Below are positions 31,437-42,935 of a stretch of 64,000 bases of DNA, one piece after another. Source of the stretch: Chaunax sp. Z400. Lineage: Eukaryota; Chordata; Actinopteri; Lophiiformes; Chaunacidae. The notes beneath the pieces are model-generated. The model saw only the letters and a list, made by a program, of their open reading frames with translations. It had not been told where the DNA came from and made no database searches. How positions within the stretch are numbered: position 1 is the first letter of the stretch; every line of letters begins with the position of its first letter. The translations under genes and the position numbers were made by a program. The DNA is taken from NCBI GenBank assembly GCA_037577475.1, contig CM075185.1, positions 32,639,374 through 32,703,373 on the forward strand, written 5' to 3'.

Positions 31437-34400
31437 TTTAATGTTCAGTTTAATATTCAGTTTAATATTCAGTTTAATGTTCAGTTTAATATTCAGTGTA
31501 ATGTTCAGTTTAATGTTCAGTTTAATGTTCAGTTTAATATTCAGTTTAATGTTCAGTTTAATATTCAGTTTAATGTTCAGTTTAATATTCAGTTTAATGT
31601 TCAGTGTAATATTCAGTTTAATATTCAGTTTAATGTTCAGTTTAATGTTCAGTTTAATATTCAGTTTAATGTTCAGTTTAATATTCAGTTTAATGGTCAG
31701 TTTAATGTTCAGTTTAATATTCAGTTTAATGTTCAGTTTAATGTTCAGTTTAATATTCAGTTTAATATTCAGTTTAATGGTCAGTTTAATGTTCAGTTTA
31801 ATGTTCAGTTTAATGTTCAGTTTAATGTTCAGTTTAATGTTCAGTTTAATATTCAGTTTAATATTCAGTTTAATATTCAGTTTAATGGTCAGTTTAATGT
31901 TCAGTTTAATGTTCAGTTTAATGTTCAGTTTAATGTTCAGTTTAATGTTCAGTTTAATATTCAGTTTAATATTCAGTTTAATGGTCAGTTTAATATTCAG
32001 TTTAATATTCAGTTTAATGGTCAGTTTAATATTCAGTTTAATATTCAGTTTAATGGTCAGTTTAATGTTCAGTTTAATGTTCAGTTTAATGGTCAGTTTA
32101 ATATTCAGTTTAATGGTCAGTTTAATATTCAGTTTAATATTCAGTTTAATGGTCAGTTTAATATTCAGTTTAATATTCAGTTTAATGTTCAGTTTAATAT
32201 TCAGTTTAATATTCAGTTTAATGGTCAGTTTAATGTTCAGTTTAATGTTCAGTTTAATGTTCAGTTTAATGTTCAGTTTAATGTTCAGTTTAATATTCAG
32301 TTTAATATTCAGTTTAATGGTCAGTTTAATGGTCAGTTTAATGTTCAGTTTAATATTCAGTTTAATGTTCAGTTTAATGTTCAGTTTAATGGTCAGTTTA
32401 ATGGTCAGTTTAATGTTCAGTTTAATGTTCAGTTTAATGTTCAGTTTAATGTTCAGTTTAATGTTCAGTTTAATGGTCAGTTTAATATTCAGTTTAATGT
32501 TCAGTTTAATATTCAGTTTAATGGTCAGTTTAATGTTCAGTTTAATGTTCAGTTTAATGTTCAGTTTAATGTTCAGTTTAATGTTCAGTTTAATATTCAG
32601 TTTAATGGTCAGTTTAATGTTCAGTTTAATGTTCAGTTTAATGTTCAGTTTAATATTCAGTTTAATGTTCAGTTTAATATTCAGTTTAATGTTCAGTTTA
32701 ATATTCAGTTTAATGTTCAGTTTAATGTTCAGTTTAATGTTCAGTTTAATGTTCAGTTTAATGTTCAGTTTAATGTTCAGTTTAATGTTCAGTTTAATGT
32801 TCAGTTTAATGTTCAGTTTAATGGTCAGTTTAATGTTCAGTTTAATATTCAGTTTAATGGTCAGTTTAATGTTCAGTTTAATGTTCAGTTTAATGTTCAG
32901 TTTAATATTCAGTTTAATGTTCAGTTTAATATTCAGTTTAATGTTCAGTTTAATATTCAGTTTAATGTTCAGTTTAATATTCAGTTTAATGTTCAGTTTA
33001 ATGTTCAGTTTAATGTTCAGTTTAATGTTCAGTTTAATGTTCAGTTTAATGTTCAGTTTAATATTCAGTTTAATGGTCAGTTTAATGTTCAGTTTAATGT
33101 TCAGTTTAATGTTCAGTTTAATGTTCAGTTTAATATTCAGTTTAATGGTCAGTTTAATGTTCAGTTTAATATTCAGTTTAATGTTCAGTTTAATGTTCAG
33201 TTTAATATTCAGTTTAATGGTCAGTTTAATGGTCAGTTTAATGTTCAGTTTAATGTTCAGTTTAATATTCAGTTTAATGGTCAGTTTAATGGTCAGTTTA
33301 ATGGTCAGTTTAATGTTCAGTTTAATGGTCAGTTTAATGGTCAGTTTAATATTCAGTTTAATATTCAGTTTAATATTCAGTTTAATGTTCAGTTTAATGT
33401 TCAGTTTAATGTTCAGTTTAATATTCAGTTTAATATTCAGTTTAATATTCAGTTTAATGTTCAGTTTAATGTTCAGTTTAATGGTCAGTTTAATGGTCAG
33501 TTTAATATTCAGTTTAATATTCAGTTTAATGGTCAGTGTAATGGTCAGTGTAATGGTCAGTTTAATATTCAGTTTAATGTTCAGTTTAATGTTCAGTTTA
33601 ATGTTCAGTGTAATGTTCAGTTTAATATTCAGTTTAATGTTCAGTTTAATGTTCAGTTTAATGTTGGGTTTAATATTCAGTTTAATGGTCAGTTTAATAT
33701 TCAGTTTAATGTTCAGTTTAATGTTCAGTTTAATGTTCAGTTTAATATTCAGTTTAATGGTCAGTTTAATATTCAGTTTAATATTCAGTTTAATGTTCAG
33801 TTTAATGTTCAGTTTAATGTTCAGTTTAATATTCAGTTTAATGTTCAGTTTAATATTCAGTGTAATGTTCAGTGTAATGTTCAGTTTAATATTCAGTTTA
33901 ATGTTCAGTGTAATATTCAGTTTAATGTTCAGTGTAATGTTCAGTTTAATGTTCAGTTTAATATTCAGTTTAATGTTCAGTTTAATATTCAGTTTAATAT
34001 TCAGTTTAATGTTCAGTTTAATATTCAGTTTAATGTTCAGTTTAATGTTCAGTTTAATATTCAGTTTAATGGTCAGTTTAATGTTCAGTTTAATGTTCAG
34101 TTTAATGTTCAGTTTAATATTCAGTTTAATGTTCAGTTTAATGTTCAGTTTAATGTTCAGTTTAATATTCAGTTTAATGGTCAGTTTAATGTTCAGTTTA
34201 ATGTTCAGTTTAATGTTCAGTTTAATGTTGGGTTTAATATTCAGTTTAATGGTCAGTTTAATATTCAGTGTAATGTTCAGTTTAATGTTCAGTTTAATGT
34301 TCAGTTTAATATTCAGTTTAATGTTCAGTTTAATGTTCAGTTTAATGTTCAGTTTAATGTTCAGTTTAATGTTCAGTTTAATATTCAGTTTAATATTCAG

Positions 34401-37400
34401 TTTAATGGTCAGTTTAATGTTCAGTTTAATGTTCAGTTTAATGGTCAGTTTAATGTTCAGTTTAATGTTCAGTTTAATGTTCAGTTTAATGTTCAGTTTA
34501 ATGTTCAGTTTAATGTTCAGTTTAATATTCAGTTTAATATTCAGTTTAATGGTCAGTTTAATGGTCAGTTTAATGTTCAGTTTAATATTCAGTTTAATGT
34601 TCAGTTTAATGTTCAGTTTAATGGTCAGTTTAATGGTCAGTTTAATATTCAGTTTAATGTTCAGTTTAATGGTCAGTTTAATGTTCAGTTTAATGTTCAG
34701 TTTAATGTTCAGTTTAATGTTCAGTTTAATGGTCAGTTTAATGGTCAGTTTAATATTCAGTTTAATATTCAGTTTAATGGTCAGTTTAATGTTCAGTTTA
34801 ATGTTCAGTTTAATGTTCAGTTTAATGTTCAGTTTAATGTTCAGTTTAATATTCAGTTTAATGGTCAGTTTAATGTTCAGTTTAATATTCAGTTTAATGT
34901 TCAGTTTAATGTTCAGTTTAATATTCAGTTTAATGTTCAGTTTAATGTTCAGTTTAATGTTCAGTTTAATGGTCAGTTTAATGGTCAGTTTAATGTTCAG
35001 TTTAATGTTCAGTTTAATATTCAGTTTAATGTTCAGTTTAATATTCAGTTTAATGTTCAGTTTAATGTTCAGTTTAATGGTCAGTTTAATGTTCAGTTTA
35101 ATGTTCAGTTTAATGTTCAGTTTAATGGTCAGTTTAATGGTCAGTTTAATGGTCAGTTTAATGGTCAGTTTAATGGTCAGTTTAATGTTCAGTTTAATGG
35201 TCAGTTTAATGGTCAGTTTAATATTCAGTTTAATATTCAGTTTAATGTTCAGTTTAATGTTCAGTTTAATGTTCAGTTTAATATTCAGTTTAATATTCAG
35301 TTTAATATTCAGTTTAATGGTCAGTGTAATGGTCAGTGTAATGGTCAGTTTAATATTCAGTTTAATGTTCAGTTTAATGTTCAGTTTAATGTTCAGTGTA
35401 ATGTTCAGTTTAATATTCAGTTTAATGTTCAGTTTAATGTTCAGTTTAATGTTGGGTTTAATATTCAGTTTAATGGTCAGTTTAATATTCAGTTTAATGT
35501 TCAGTTTAATGTTCAGTTTAATGTTCAGTTTAATATTCAGTTTAATGGTCAGTTTAATATTCAGTTTAATATTCAGTTTAATGTTCAGTTTAATGTTCAG
35601 TTTAATGTTCAGTTTAATGTTCAGTTTAATGTTCAGTTTAATATTCAGTTTAATGTTCAGTTTAATATTCAGTGTAATGTTCAGTGTAATGTTCAGTTTA
35701 ATATTCAGTGTAATGTTCAGTTTAATATTCAGTTTAATGTTCAGTGTAATATTCAGTTTAATGTTCAGTGTAATATTCAGTTTAATGTTCAGTTTAATAT
35801 TCAGTTTAATATTCAGTTTAATGTTCAGTTTAATATTCAGTTTAATGTTCAGTTTAATGTTCAGTTTAATATTCAGTTTAATGGTCAGTTTAATGTTCAG
35901 TTTAATGGTCAGTTTAATGTTCAGTTTAATGTTCAGTTTAATATTCAGTTTAATGTTCAGTTTAATGTTCAGTTTAATGTTCAGTTTAATATTCAGTTTA
36001 ATGGTCAGTTTAATGTTCAGTTTAATGTTCAGTTTAATGTTCAGTTTAATGTTGGGTTTAATATTCAGTTTAATGGTCAGTTTAATATTCAGTTTAATGT
36101 TCAGTTTAATGTTCAGTTTAATGTTCAGTTTAATGTTCAGTTTAATGTTCAGTTTAATGTTCAGTTTAATGTTCAGTTTAATGTTCAGTTTAATATTCAG
36201 TTTAATGTTCAGTTTAATGTTCAGTTTAATGTTCAGTTTAATGTTCAGTTTAATGTTCAGTTTAATGGTCAGTTTAATATTCAGTTTAATGTTCAGTTTA
36301 ATGTTCAGTTTAATGTTCAGTTTAATGTTCAGTTTAATGTTCAGTTTAATGTTCAGTTTAATATTCAGTTTAATGTTCAGTTTAATATTCAGTTTAATAT
36401 TCAGTTTAATATTCAGTTTAATGTTCAGTTTAATGTTCAGTTTAATGTTCAGTTTAATGTTCAGTTTAATGTTCAGTTTAATGTTCAGTTTAATATTCAG
36501 TTTAATGTTCAGTTTAATGGTCAGTTTAATGGTCAGTTTAATGTTCAGTTTAATGTTCAGTTTAATGTTCAGTGTAATGTTCAGTTTAATGTTAAGTGTA
36601 ATGTTCAGTTTAATGTTAAGTGTAATATTCAGTTTAATGTTAAGTGTAATGGTCAGTTTAATGTTAAGTGTAATGTTCAGTTTAATGTTAAGTGTAATGT
36701 TCAGTTTAATGTTAAGTGTAATGGTCAGTTTAATGTTCAGTTTAATATTCAGTTTAATATTCGGTTTAATATTCAGTTTAATGTTCAGTGTAATATTCAG
36801 TGTAATGTTCAGTTTAATATTCAGTTTAATGTTCAGTGTAATATTCAGTGTAATGTTCAGTTTAATGTTCAGTTTAATATTCAGTTTAATATTCAGTTTA
36901 ATGTTCAGTGTAATATTCAGTGTAATGTTCAGTTTAATGTTCAGTTTAATATTCAGTTTAATATTCAGTTTAATATTCAGTTTAATATTCAGTTTAATGT
37001 TCAGTTTAATATTCAGTTTAATATTCAGTTTAATGTTCAGTGTAATGTTCAGTTTAATATTCAGTGTAATGTTCAGTTTAATGTTCAGTTTAATATTCAG
37101 TTTAATATTCAGTTTAATATTCAGTTTAATATTCAGTTTAATGTTCAGTGTAATGTTCAGTGTAATATTCAGTGTAATGGTCAGTTTAATATTCAGTTTA
37201 ATGGTTGGTTTAATGTTCAGTTTAATGGTTGGTTTAATATTCAGTGTAATGTTCAGTTTAATATTCAGTTTAATGGTTGGTTTAATGTTCAGTTTAATAT
37301 TCAGTTTAATGTTCAGTTTAATGTTCAGTTTAATGGTTGGTTTAATGTTCAGTTTAATATTCAGTTTAATGTTCAGTTTAATGTTCAGTTTAATATTCAG

Positions 37401-38602
37401 TTTAATGTTCAGTTTAATGTTCAGTTTGATGTTGGGTTTAATATTCAGTTTAATGTTCAGTTTAATATTCAGTTTAATGTTCAGTTTGATGTTGGGTTTA
37501 ATATTCAGTTTAATGTTCAGTTTAATATTCAGTTTAATGTTCAGTTTAATATTCAGTTTAATGTTCAGTTTGATGTTGGGTTTAATATTCAGTTTAATAT
37601 TCAGTTTAATGTTCGGTTTAATGTTCAGTTTAATGTTGGGTTTAATATTCAGTTTAATATTCAGTTTAATATTCAGTTTAATATTCAGTTTAATGTTCAG
37701 TTTAATGTTGGGTTTAATATTCAGTTTAATGTTTGGTTTAATGTTCAGTTTAATGTTCAGTTTAATGTTGGGTTTAATATTCAGTTTAATGTTCAGTTTA
37801 ATGTTTGGTGTAATGTTCGGTTTAATGTTTGGTTTAATGTTCAGTTTAATATTCAGTTTAATATTCAGTTTAATGTTCAGTTTAATATTCAGTTTAATAT
37901 TCAGTTTAATGTTGGGTTTAATATTCAGTTTAATGTTGGGTTTAATATTCAGTTTAATGTTGGGTTTAATATTCAGTTTAATGTTCGGTGTAATGTTGGG
38001 TTTAATATTAAGTTTAATGTTCAGTTTAATGTTTGGTGTAATGTTCGGTTTAATGTTTGGTTTAATGTTCAGTTTAATATTCAGTTTAATGTTGGGTTTA
38101 ATATTCAGTTTAATATTCAGTTTAATATTCAGTTTAATGTTCGGTGTAATGTTGGGTTTAATGTTCAGTTTAATGTTCAGTTTAATGTTCGGTTTAATGT
38201 TTGGTTTAATGTTCAGTTTAATATTCAGTTTAATGTTGGGTTTAATATTCAGTTTAATATTCAGTTTAATATTCAGTTTAATGTTTGGTGTAATGTTCGG
38301 TTTAATGTTTGGTTTAATATTCAGTTTAATATTCAGTTTAATATTCAGTTTAATGTTTGGTGTAATGTTCGGTTTAATGTTCAGTTTAATGTTCAGTTTA
38401 ATGTTGGGTTTAATATTCAGTTTAATATTCAGTTTAATATTCAGTTTAATATTCAGTTTAATATTCAGTTTAATATTCAGTTTAATATTCAGTTTAATAT
38501 TCAGTTTAATATTCAGTTTAATGTTCAGTTTAATATTCAGTTTAATGTTCAGTTTAATATTCAGTTTAATGTTCGGTGTAATGTTGGGTTTAACGTTCAG
38601 TT
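31437..38602. repeat. 7.17-kb satellite of 12-bp unit, about 597 copies
   Basis: Unit tttaatgttcag. Bases after TTTAAT occur mainly as three states, GTT, ATT or GGT, followed by CAG; some units have TGTAAT. Every 12-base step from 31441 to 38604 stays in register: no net insertion or deletion that breaks the 12-base period was seen over 7.16 kb. The block around 33529 recurs at 35317, exactly 1,788 bp (149 units) later, with the same order of variants, so a segmental duplication is embedded. Units with GGG, TGG or CGG in place of CAG become frequent only after about 37,200. One frame is open for 2,387 codons (Met/Ile/Val-Phe-Ser-Leu), purely as a consequence of the unit. Confidence 0.98.
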
Positions 38603-38883
38603 AACTGTCATGTTTGATGAAGAAATGATAAGGGTGTCCAGTCGTTTCTCTGGACAGGAAGGAATGATTTTCTGTAGTGAAACAATTGATTATTGAGGAG
38701 AATAGTCACTGATCAGTTTTATGTTGATAGTCTAATGGATTAATTAATTCTTTTCATGTCAAAATGTGGAAAATAGATTTAACTGTGTGTGTGTGTGTGT
38801 GTGTGTGTGTTGTCCCAGTTTCCTCTCTTTCAAGTGTTTTCTCCAGGAAGCTTCTCACTGTTTACGCTGCTGAAACATTCCTC

Positions 38884-38914
<31 letters not shown>

Positions 38915-39127
38915 ACACCCTCCCCCTCATACTCCTCCTGCTTCCCCTCTCACAGAAACAGATCAAAGGCTGCTGATGGTGGTGTGAGGAGCTGCTGTTC
39001 TACAGGTGTGAGGTCATTAGCTGTGTGTGTGTGTGTGAGAAAGTGTGTGAGAGAGAGAGAAGTAGGACTTCTAAATGCTCTGCTGGTTTACAAGTCTGCA
39101 TCACGTTTGAAAAGCGGCCTACAGTAA
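38603..39127. other. Unique DNA with GT, C and AC runs
   Basis: (GT)n at 38784-38811, then a C run from 38883 running into (AC)n to 38918, and a short TG/GA-rich stretch at 39020-39062. No gene recognised. Confidence 0.6.
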
Positions 39128-39216
39128 GGCCCCGTTTACACAAAAACGTAGATCTGACCTAAAACAATGATGACACGGCCCCGCTGCGCGCATTTCTTTT
39201 CCAGTTCCTGTCTACT

Positions 39217-39683
39217 ATGCGCACGGACAGAACAAAAACAACAATGGCTGATTACCGAGTGGTGTTTATGCTGCAGAGTCCCGTGAGTTTATTAGCGCTA
39301 ATCCAGAAAACTTTGTATTTGCTTTATCTACACGTTGAGCAGCGGAGACGCCGCATTATTTATATGCACCAAATACTAAATCCTGTACTTCGGCGGAGTG
39401 TAAACCACAGACGTTTTTGGACCAGACATGGGAGAACAAGTAGATGGTGGGACATATGGACATAAATCATGATGATTTACCTCATGTTATTTATGCACAC
39501 TTTGTTCTCCATAATTACTGTGAGGCCAGTCAAGAGACTGTACCTGAACAGTCTGTGTTAGGAGCCATGCAATGTGACCGGGACTGCCAGCCTCCCACAC
39601 AGAGCAACAACTATCTCACTGACTGTAATGAGGGAGGTGGGAAGAGAGTGAGAAGAATTGTCATCATGTTCCTTGACCCCTAA
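39217..39683 (+). pseudogene. Harbinger transposase, catalytic core deleted
   Basis: The first frame (39217-39465) starts MRTDRTKTTMADYRVVFMLQ and ends RRFWTRHGRTSRWWDIWT, which is the N-terminal region (RRFWVRPGRT-like) of Harbinger transposases. The second frame (39444-39683) reads MDINHDDLPHVIYAHFVLHN, NYCEASQETVPEQS and TDCNEGGGKRVRRIVIMFLD, the C terminus (CxVLHNxCE motif). The whole DDE nuclease between them is missing, so the gene has an internal deletion with the ends joined. An AATAAA lies at about 39886. Confidence 0.85.
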
Positions 39684-40065
39684 TACCAGGGCCACAACAC
39701 ACTGTTGTTGATATGACAATGCAAAGTAACATTATAGATTTATCTCCAATCAGCTTTGTTCATGAGATTTCTCTAGAGCAACACATCATTGGTCTACTCT
39801 ATACCCCATACTGAATTTTTGTGTTTACTCAACAGTTCATGTGTGACCTTTTTACTGATGTTTTTCACTGTTTGTGTGGATTTAAATAAATCTGTCAAAA
39901 GTACAGCAACAACTTGTTCCAATTTATTTATTGTAATAAAAATACAACTCAAACACCCACAGCTTTGAAATACACAGAACACTGGTAAATATAAAATAAT
40001 ACAATTACAATAAACTGAAAAAAAGGGCATAAAGTGTTGTGGTGCATACATCTGTGCTACTCTTT

Positions 40066-41010
40066 TTATTCTGCCATGTCATCCTGGATGCCCTCCTGTA
40101 CCAAATCACGTCTGTATGAGTAACCATGTGCCTGTGGGTGCTGGGGAGTTTGTCCATATGGTGTATGTGGCGTATGAATAAAGCCAGGTGGGGCCCTTGC
40201 ATGTATGTGCCGCCATGACCAAATGTACTGTATGTTGGGGTTCTGCAGCATTGCAAATCCATTGTTTATAGTGTGCGTTATTGTTGTGATGCCGTCAGTC
40301 AACTTGTCCAGCCTTTCTGTGCTTCTCTGAGTCCTCCAGAAGGTTGACCATTCTTTTCTTTATCTGGAGGTTCTCCTGCACAGCTGGATCTGTGCACAAT
40401 GTCCTCTTCAGCCTGTCCTCTCTGTGGCTGTTGAGCTTTGCCTCGAAAAGAGCAGAGGAGAACATATTCATTGGAATGGGAACTGTAACGGGCAGCAGTT
40501 GCAAAATGTGCATAAGGTGTTTTTGCACAACATACTGCTAACATCTATGTGTCTCACAGTGAGCTAAGAACTACATAGAGCTCAGTGGCCCCTCCCCTTG
40601 GTACACATATAATCTAAAACGATCCAATGCAATTGCTCTGCTAAGTTTCATGTTAACAAAGCCCCAAATGCATGTGTTGGTCTATATGCTATATACTGTC
40701 CTCTGTGTGCCTGCAACAGCATACAGTGTAGCAAATATCTCAAATGTGTTGTAACAGTTGTGAATAAACCAACCTGAAGTCTCGTCGCCTCTCGATCACT
40801 TCAGGCTGGAGATTACTGCAAACTGTATCCTCGTTGGAGCTTGGTGGCTCAAACGAGACCGAGGACTCGGTCGCCTTGTAGTCGAGGAAACTCGCAATAA
40901 CAATTCCACTTCGTCATCCGTCCATAAGAAATTCTCCGCATCTCTGCAATTCATTCGTGTATTCGCCATAATGTCTTGTGTATGTTTACTCACTGTGGTG
41001 TACGCCTTTT
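40066..41010 (-). pseudogene. Harbinger Myb/SANT-like DNA-binding protein
   Basis: Minus strand. Exon 1 begins MANTRMNCRDAENFLWTDDE, VELLLRV, the start of a Myb/SANT-like trihelix domain; a frame shift follows and the alternative frame continues to IERR. A donor CAG|GTTGGT at about 40775 and an acceptor near 40545 suggest one intron. Exon 2 reads MNMFSSALFEAKLNSHREDR, KRTLCTDPAVQENLQIKKRM, a frame change near 40300, then TDGITTITHTINNGFAMLQN to the stop at about 40066. In active elements this protein carries transposase into the nucleus and binds the transposon ends. This copy is broken by at least two frame shifts. Confidence 0.75.
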
Positions 41011-41236
41011 TATGGAGGCACATCTTATTTTGTGGTGTTGATTTTGAGAAGTTACACCACCACTTACTGCCCTGGCATGCATACTACAGCGTTTTCAGTC
41101 GTATTTGCGTTGTCGTTTGAATGGGGATCGTATTGGAAACGTTTCCGTGTGAACGCAGAGGTTTTTCAAAACACACAGGAAAAACAGTTTTCAGGTAAAA
41201 GGATATCTTGTAAATGTGGCCTCAGTCTGGGTGTAT

Positions 41237-41480
41237 TAGGGTCTCGTTCACACATCTTTTCTGAAACGATCCACCTCCACATGAATCCACAAAAACGGTT
41301 GAAAACGCTGTAGTATGTATGGCAGGCCAGTAGTTGGTGGTGTAACCTTTCATCAACACCACAGAATAACATCACTTAGAGGAGCATCACATTAGAGGAG
41401 CATTAATAAACTCAGAGTCTGCAGCACAAACAGAACCAGACCCCAAAACGCCATTGTCATGTAAACAAATGGACATAACA
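41237..41480. mobile_element. Inverted partial Harbinger end
   Basis: 41237-41380 (ctgtagtatgtatggcaggc, cagtagttggtggtgtaacc) is the reverse complement, diverged, of 41020-41165 at the right end of the neighbouring Harbinger, and also matches 12955-13100. It is a second, truncated element end lying tail to tail with the first. Confidence 0.75.
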
Positions 41481-41489
41481 CAACAAAGG

Positions 41490-41835
41490 TTTTCTAGTTT
41501 AGGGTAAAAAGGTCTGAGACATAGCTGAAATCATGATTCCACTGAGAGATTAATCAATAAAACTGTTTTTATATGTATTGATATTTGATTAATCATTAAT
41601 TGTCTCAGGTTACAGAGCTGTGGGATCGTCGGCTTTCAGACTGTTGGTCAGACAAAACAAGATGACCAAAGACATGACCCTGGTGTTTACCAGTTTGTGA
41701 CCACCATTTTCTGACATTTTAATATCAAATAATCATTTATAATGGTTACAACTATTAGAACCTTGATTTAGATATTTTTCTTATACTAGTGCCCATGTGA
41801 TACTTATTACATGTCTAGGATTTGTATTTGTGTAG
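41490..41835. other. Non-coding DNA
   Basis: About 350 bp of AT-rich sequence without recognised features. Confidence 0.45.
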
Positions 41836-41839
41836 ATTC

Positions 41840-42145
41840 TCAGGTTCCACCATCGTTATGCTAATGACTCACATAATGGCTCAATATGCATACGAGAGAC
41901 GGCTGGTCCCAGCAACCCCAACGACCCACAATAGGACTGGGAAGGACCAGGAAGAAAAGGCAAGGGAACAGGTTACTTAACGACTCTCGAGGTAGTTTCT
42001 ATCTCACAGAGGATAAATATCCTGACCCCGTACCAACAGTTTAGAACCGATGAAGCCTCTCAGATTAGAGGTGAAACGTCTTCAAGCTAAGAAAAGAAGT
42101 CCAGTTGCTTCTGAATCAACCCTCAAGGATATCTGATTGTTTTCT
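41840..42145 (+). mobile_element. Penelope-like terminal fragment with hammerhead-like motif
   Basis: Contains accgatgaagcctctcagat, tagaggtgaaacgtcttcaa and gaagtccagttgcttctgaa, a pattern I associate with fish Penelope-like elements, whose terminal repeats are known to carry hammerhead ribozymes. Details of the fold are in the ncRNA entry. No reverse transcriptase or GIY-YIG domain is in the flanks. Confidence 0.5.
42041..42090 (+). ncRNA. Candidate hammerhead ribozyme, possibly decayed
   Basis: CCGATGA (42047-42053) matches the hammerhead core CUGANGA except for C in place of U. Stem II is CCTCT paired with AGAGG around CAGATT. GAAA (42073-42076) is the second core box, and GTC (42078-42080) a cleavage triplet. 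Stem I can pair GAA with TTC, then TTAG with CTAA across an internal loop. Helix III is minimal, as reported for Penelope-type hammerheads, which are thought to need dimers. The core substitution may abolish activity. Confidence 0.45.
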
Positions 42146-42149
42146 CAAA

Positions 42150-42265
42150 GCAGAGGGTCGCCCACCTTGAGTCTCGGATCTGCTCAACGTTTCTGCCTTT
42201 TTTAAAAAGGCAGTTTTTCGCGCCACTGTCGCCAAGTACTGCTCATGGTGGCTACTCCTGACAGA
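42150..42265. repeat. LINE 3'-region fragment with palindrome
   Basis: cgcccaccttgagtctcgga, tctgctcaacgtttctgcct, a hairpin cttttttaaaaaggc and gccactgtcgccaagtactg. The first part recurs at 55770-55815. I recall this sequence near the 3' end of CR1/L2-type fish LINEs. Confidence 0.5.
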
Positions 42266-42610
42266 CATGAGCCACATGTGGTCTGACATCGTCATGCATG
42301 AAGGTGATGCCTGATTGCTGTATCCTGGGAATGACGTGTACGTAGGACCGCATTTCAGTAACGGATGGCTGTCTGTGTACCGTGGATCTGGACAAGTTCT
42401 GACCGTTATCCATTAGCAGTGCCCCCCCACATCATGACATCATCAAAAAAACGATCCACTTCCTGGATCTATACGACAGGATAGCGGTACCTGCGGCGAC
42501 GATACAAACACCAATGACCACCAGCTGTGTACAAGTAAAATCTGGACTTGTCACTAAATGTGATCTCCGTCCACTTTGCAATCAGCCATAACATCTGTAA
42601 CATCTGTGCT
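42262..42610 (-). pseudogene. Tc1/mariner-family transposase remnant
   Basis: Minus strand in shifting frames: KWTEITFSDKSRFYLYTAGG (DESRF catalytic region with Asp retained), then MMWGGTANG (WGG motif), and QQSGITFMHDDVRPHVAHVC (the FMHDNARPH motif with the second Asp). The third catalytic residue lies beyond the truncation at about 42262. Stops and frame shifts show an old relic. Confidence 0.8.
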
Positions 42611-42716
42611 GCACGTGTCTCCAGAGTTCAGACCATAGCATCCCAACTGCCCGTTACCGTAAGTACTTATAGGAATCATGACATCATCAGTTGTTTCATT
42701 GGACATTAATTAGACC

Positions 42717-42935
42717 TGGGGGCAGCTGTGGCTCAGGAGGTAGAGCGGTTGTTCATGGAACAAAAGGTCGGTGGTTCAATCCCCAGCCCCTGCAAGTTGA
42801 ATTATCCTTGAGCAAGAGACTGAACCCCAATTTGCTCCCCAGGCGCCGCAATGTAGTGGCAGCCTACTGCTTCTCAGGGATGGGTCGAATGCAGAGAGAG
42901 AATTTCCCCTTGTGGAATGAATACAGTATCTAAAA
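42717..42935 (+). mobile_element. tRNA-derived SINE A, nearly full length
   Basis: ggggcagctgtggctcagga (A box), ggtcggtggttcaatcccca (B box), caccccaatt-type body (ctgaaccccaatttgctccc) and 3' end agagagaatttccccttgtg with an A-rich tail aaaaataaaaaataaaataa. Confidence 0.88.

Larger units (their letters stand above)
39128..41222. mobile_element. PIF/Harbinger transposon, two genes, decayed
   Basis: Left end ggccccgtttacacaaaaac and right end, reversed, ggccacatttacaagatatc are imperfect inverted repeats. Inside are a plus-strand transposase remnant and a minus-strand Myb/SANT-like gene, converging, the usual two-gene layout of PIF/Harbinger elements. The flanks taa and tca only loosely fit the usual 3-bp TWA duplication. 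Confidence 0.8.

Noticed and set aside
31441..38604. Single giant ORF of 2,387 codons as a protein-coding gene
   Set aside because: It is entirely the 12-bp satellite read in the frame that lacks stops. There is no non-repeat domain, and the start is simply the first repeat ATG.
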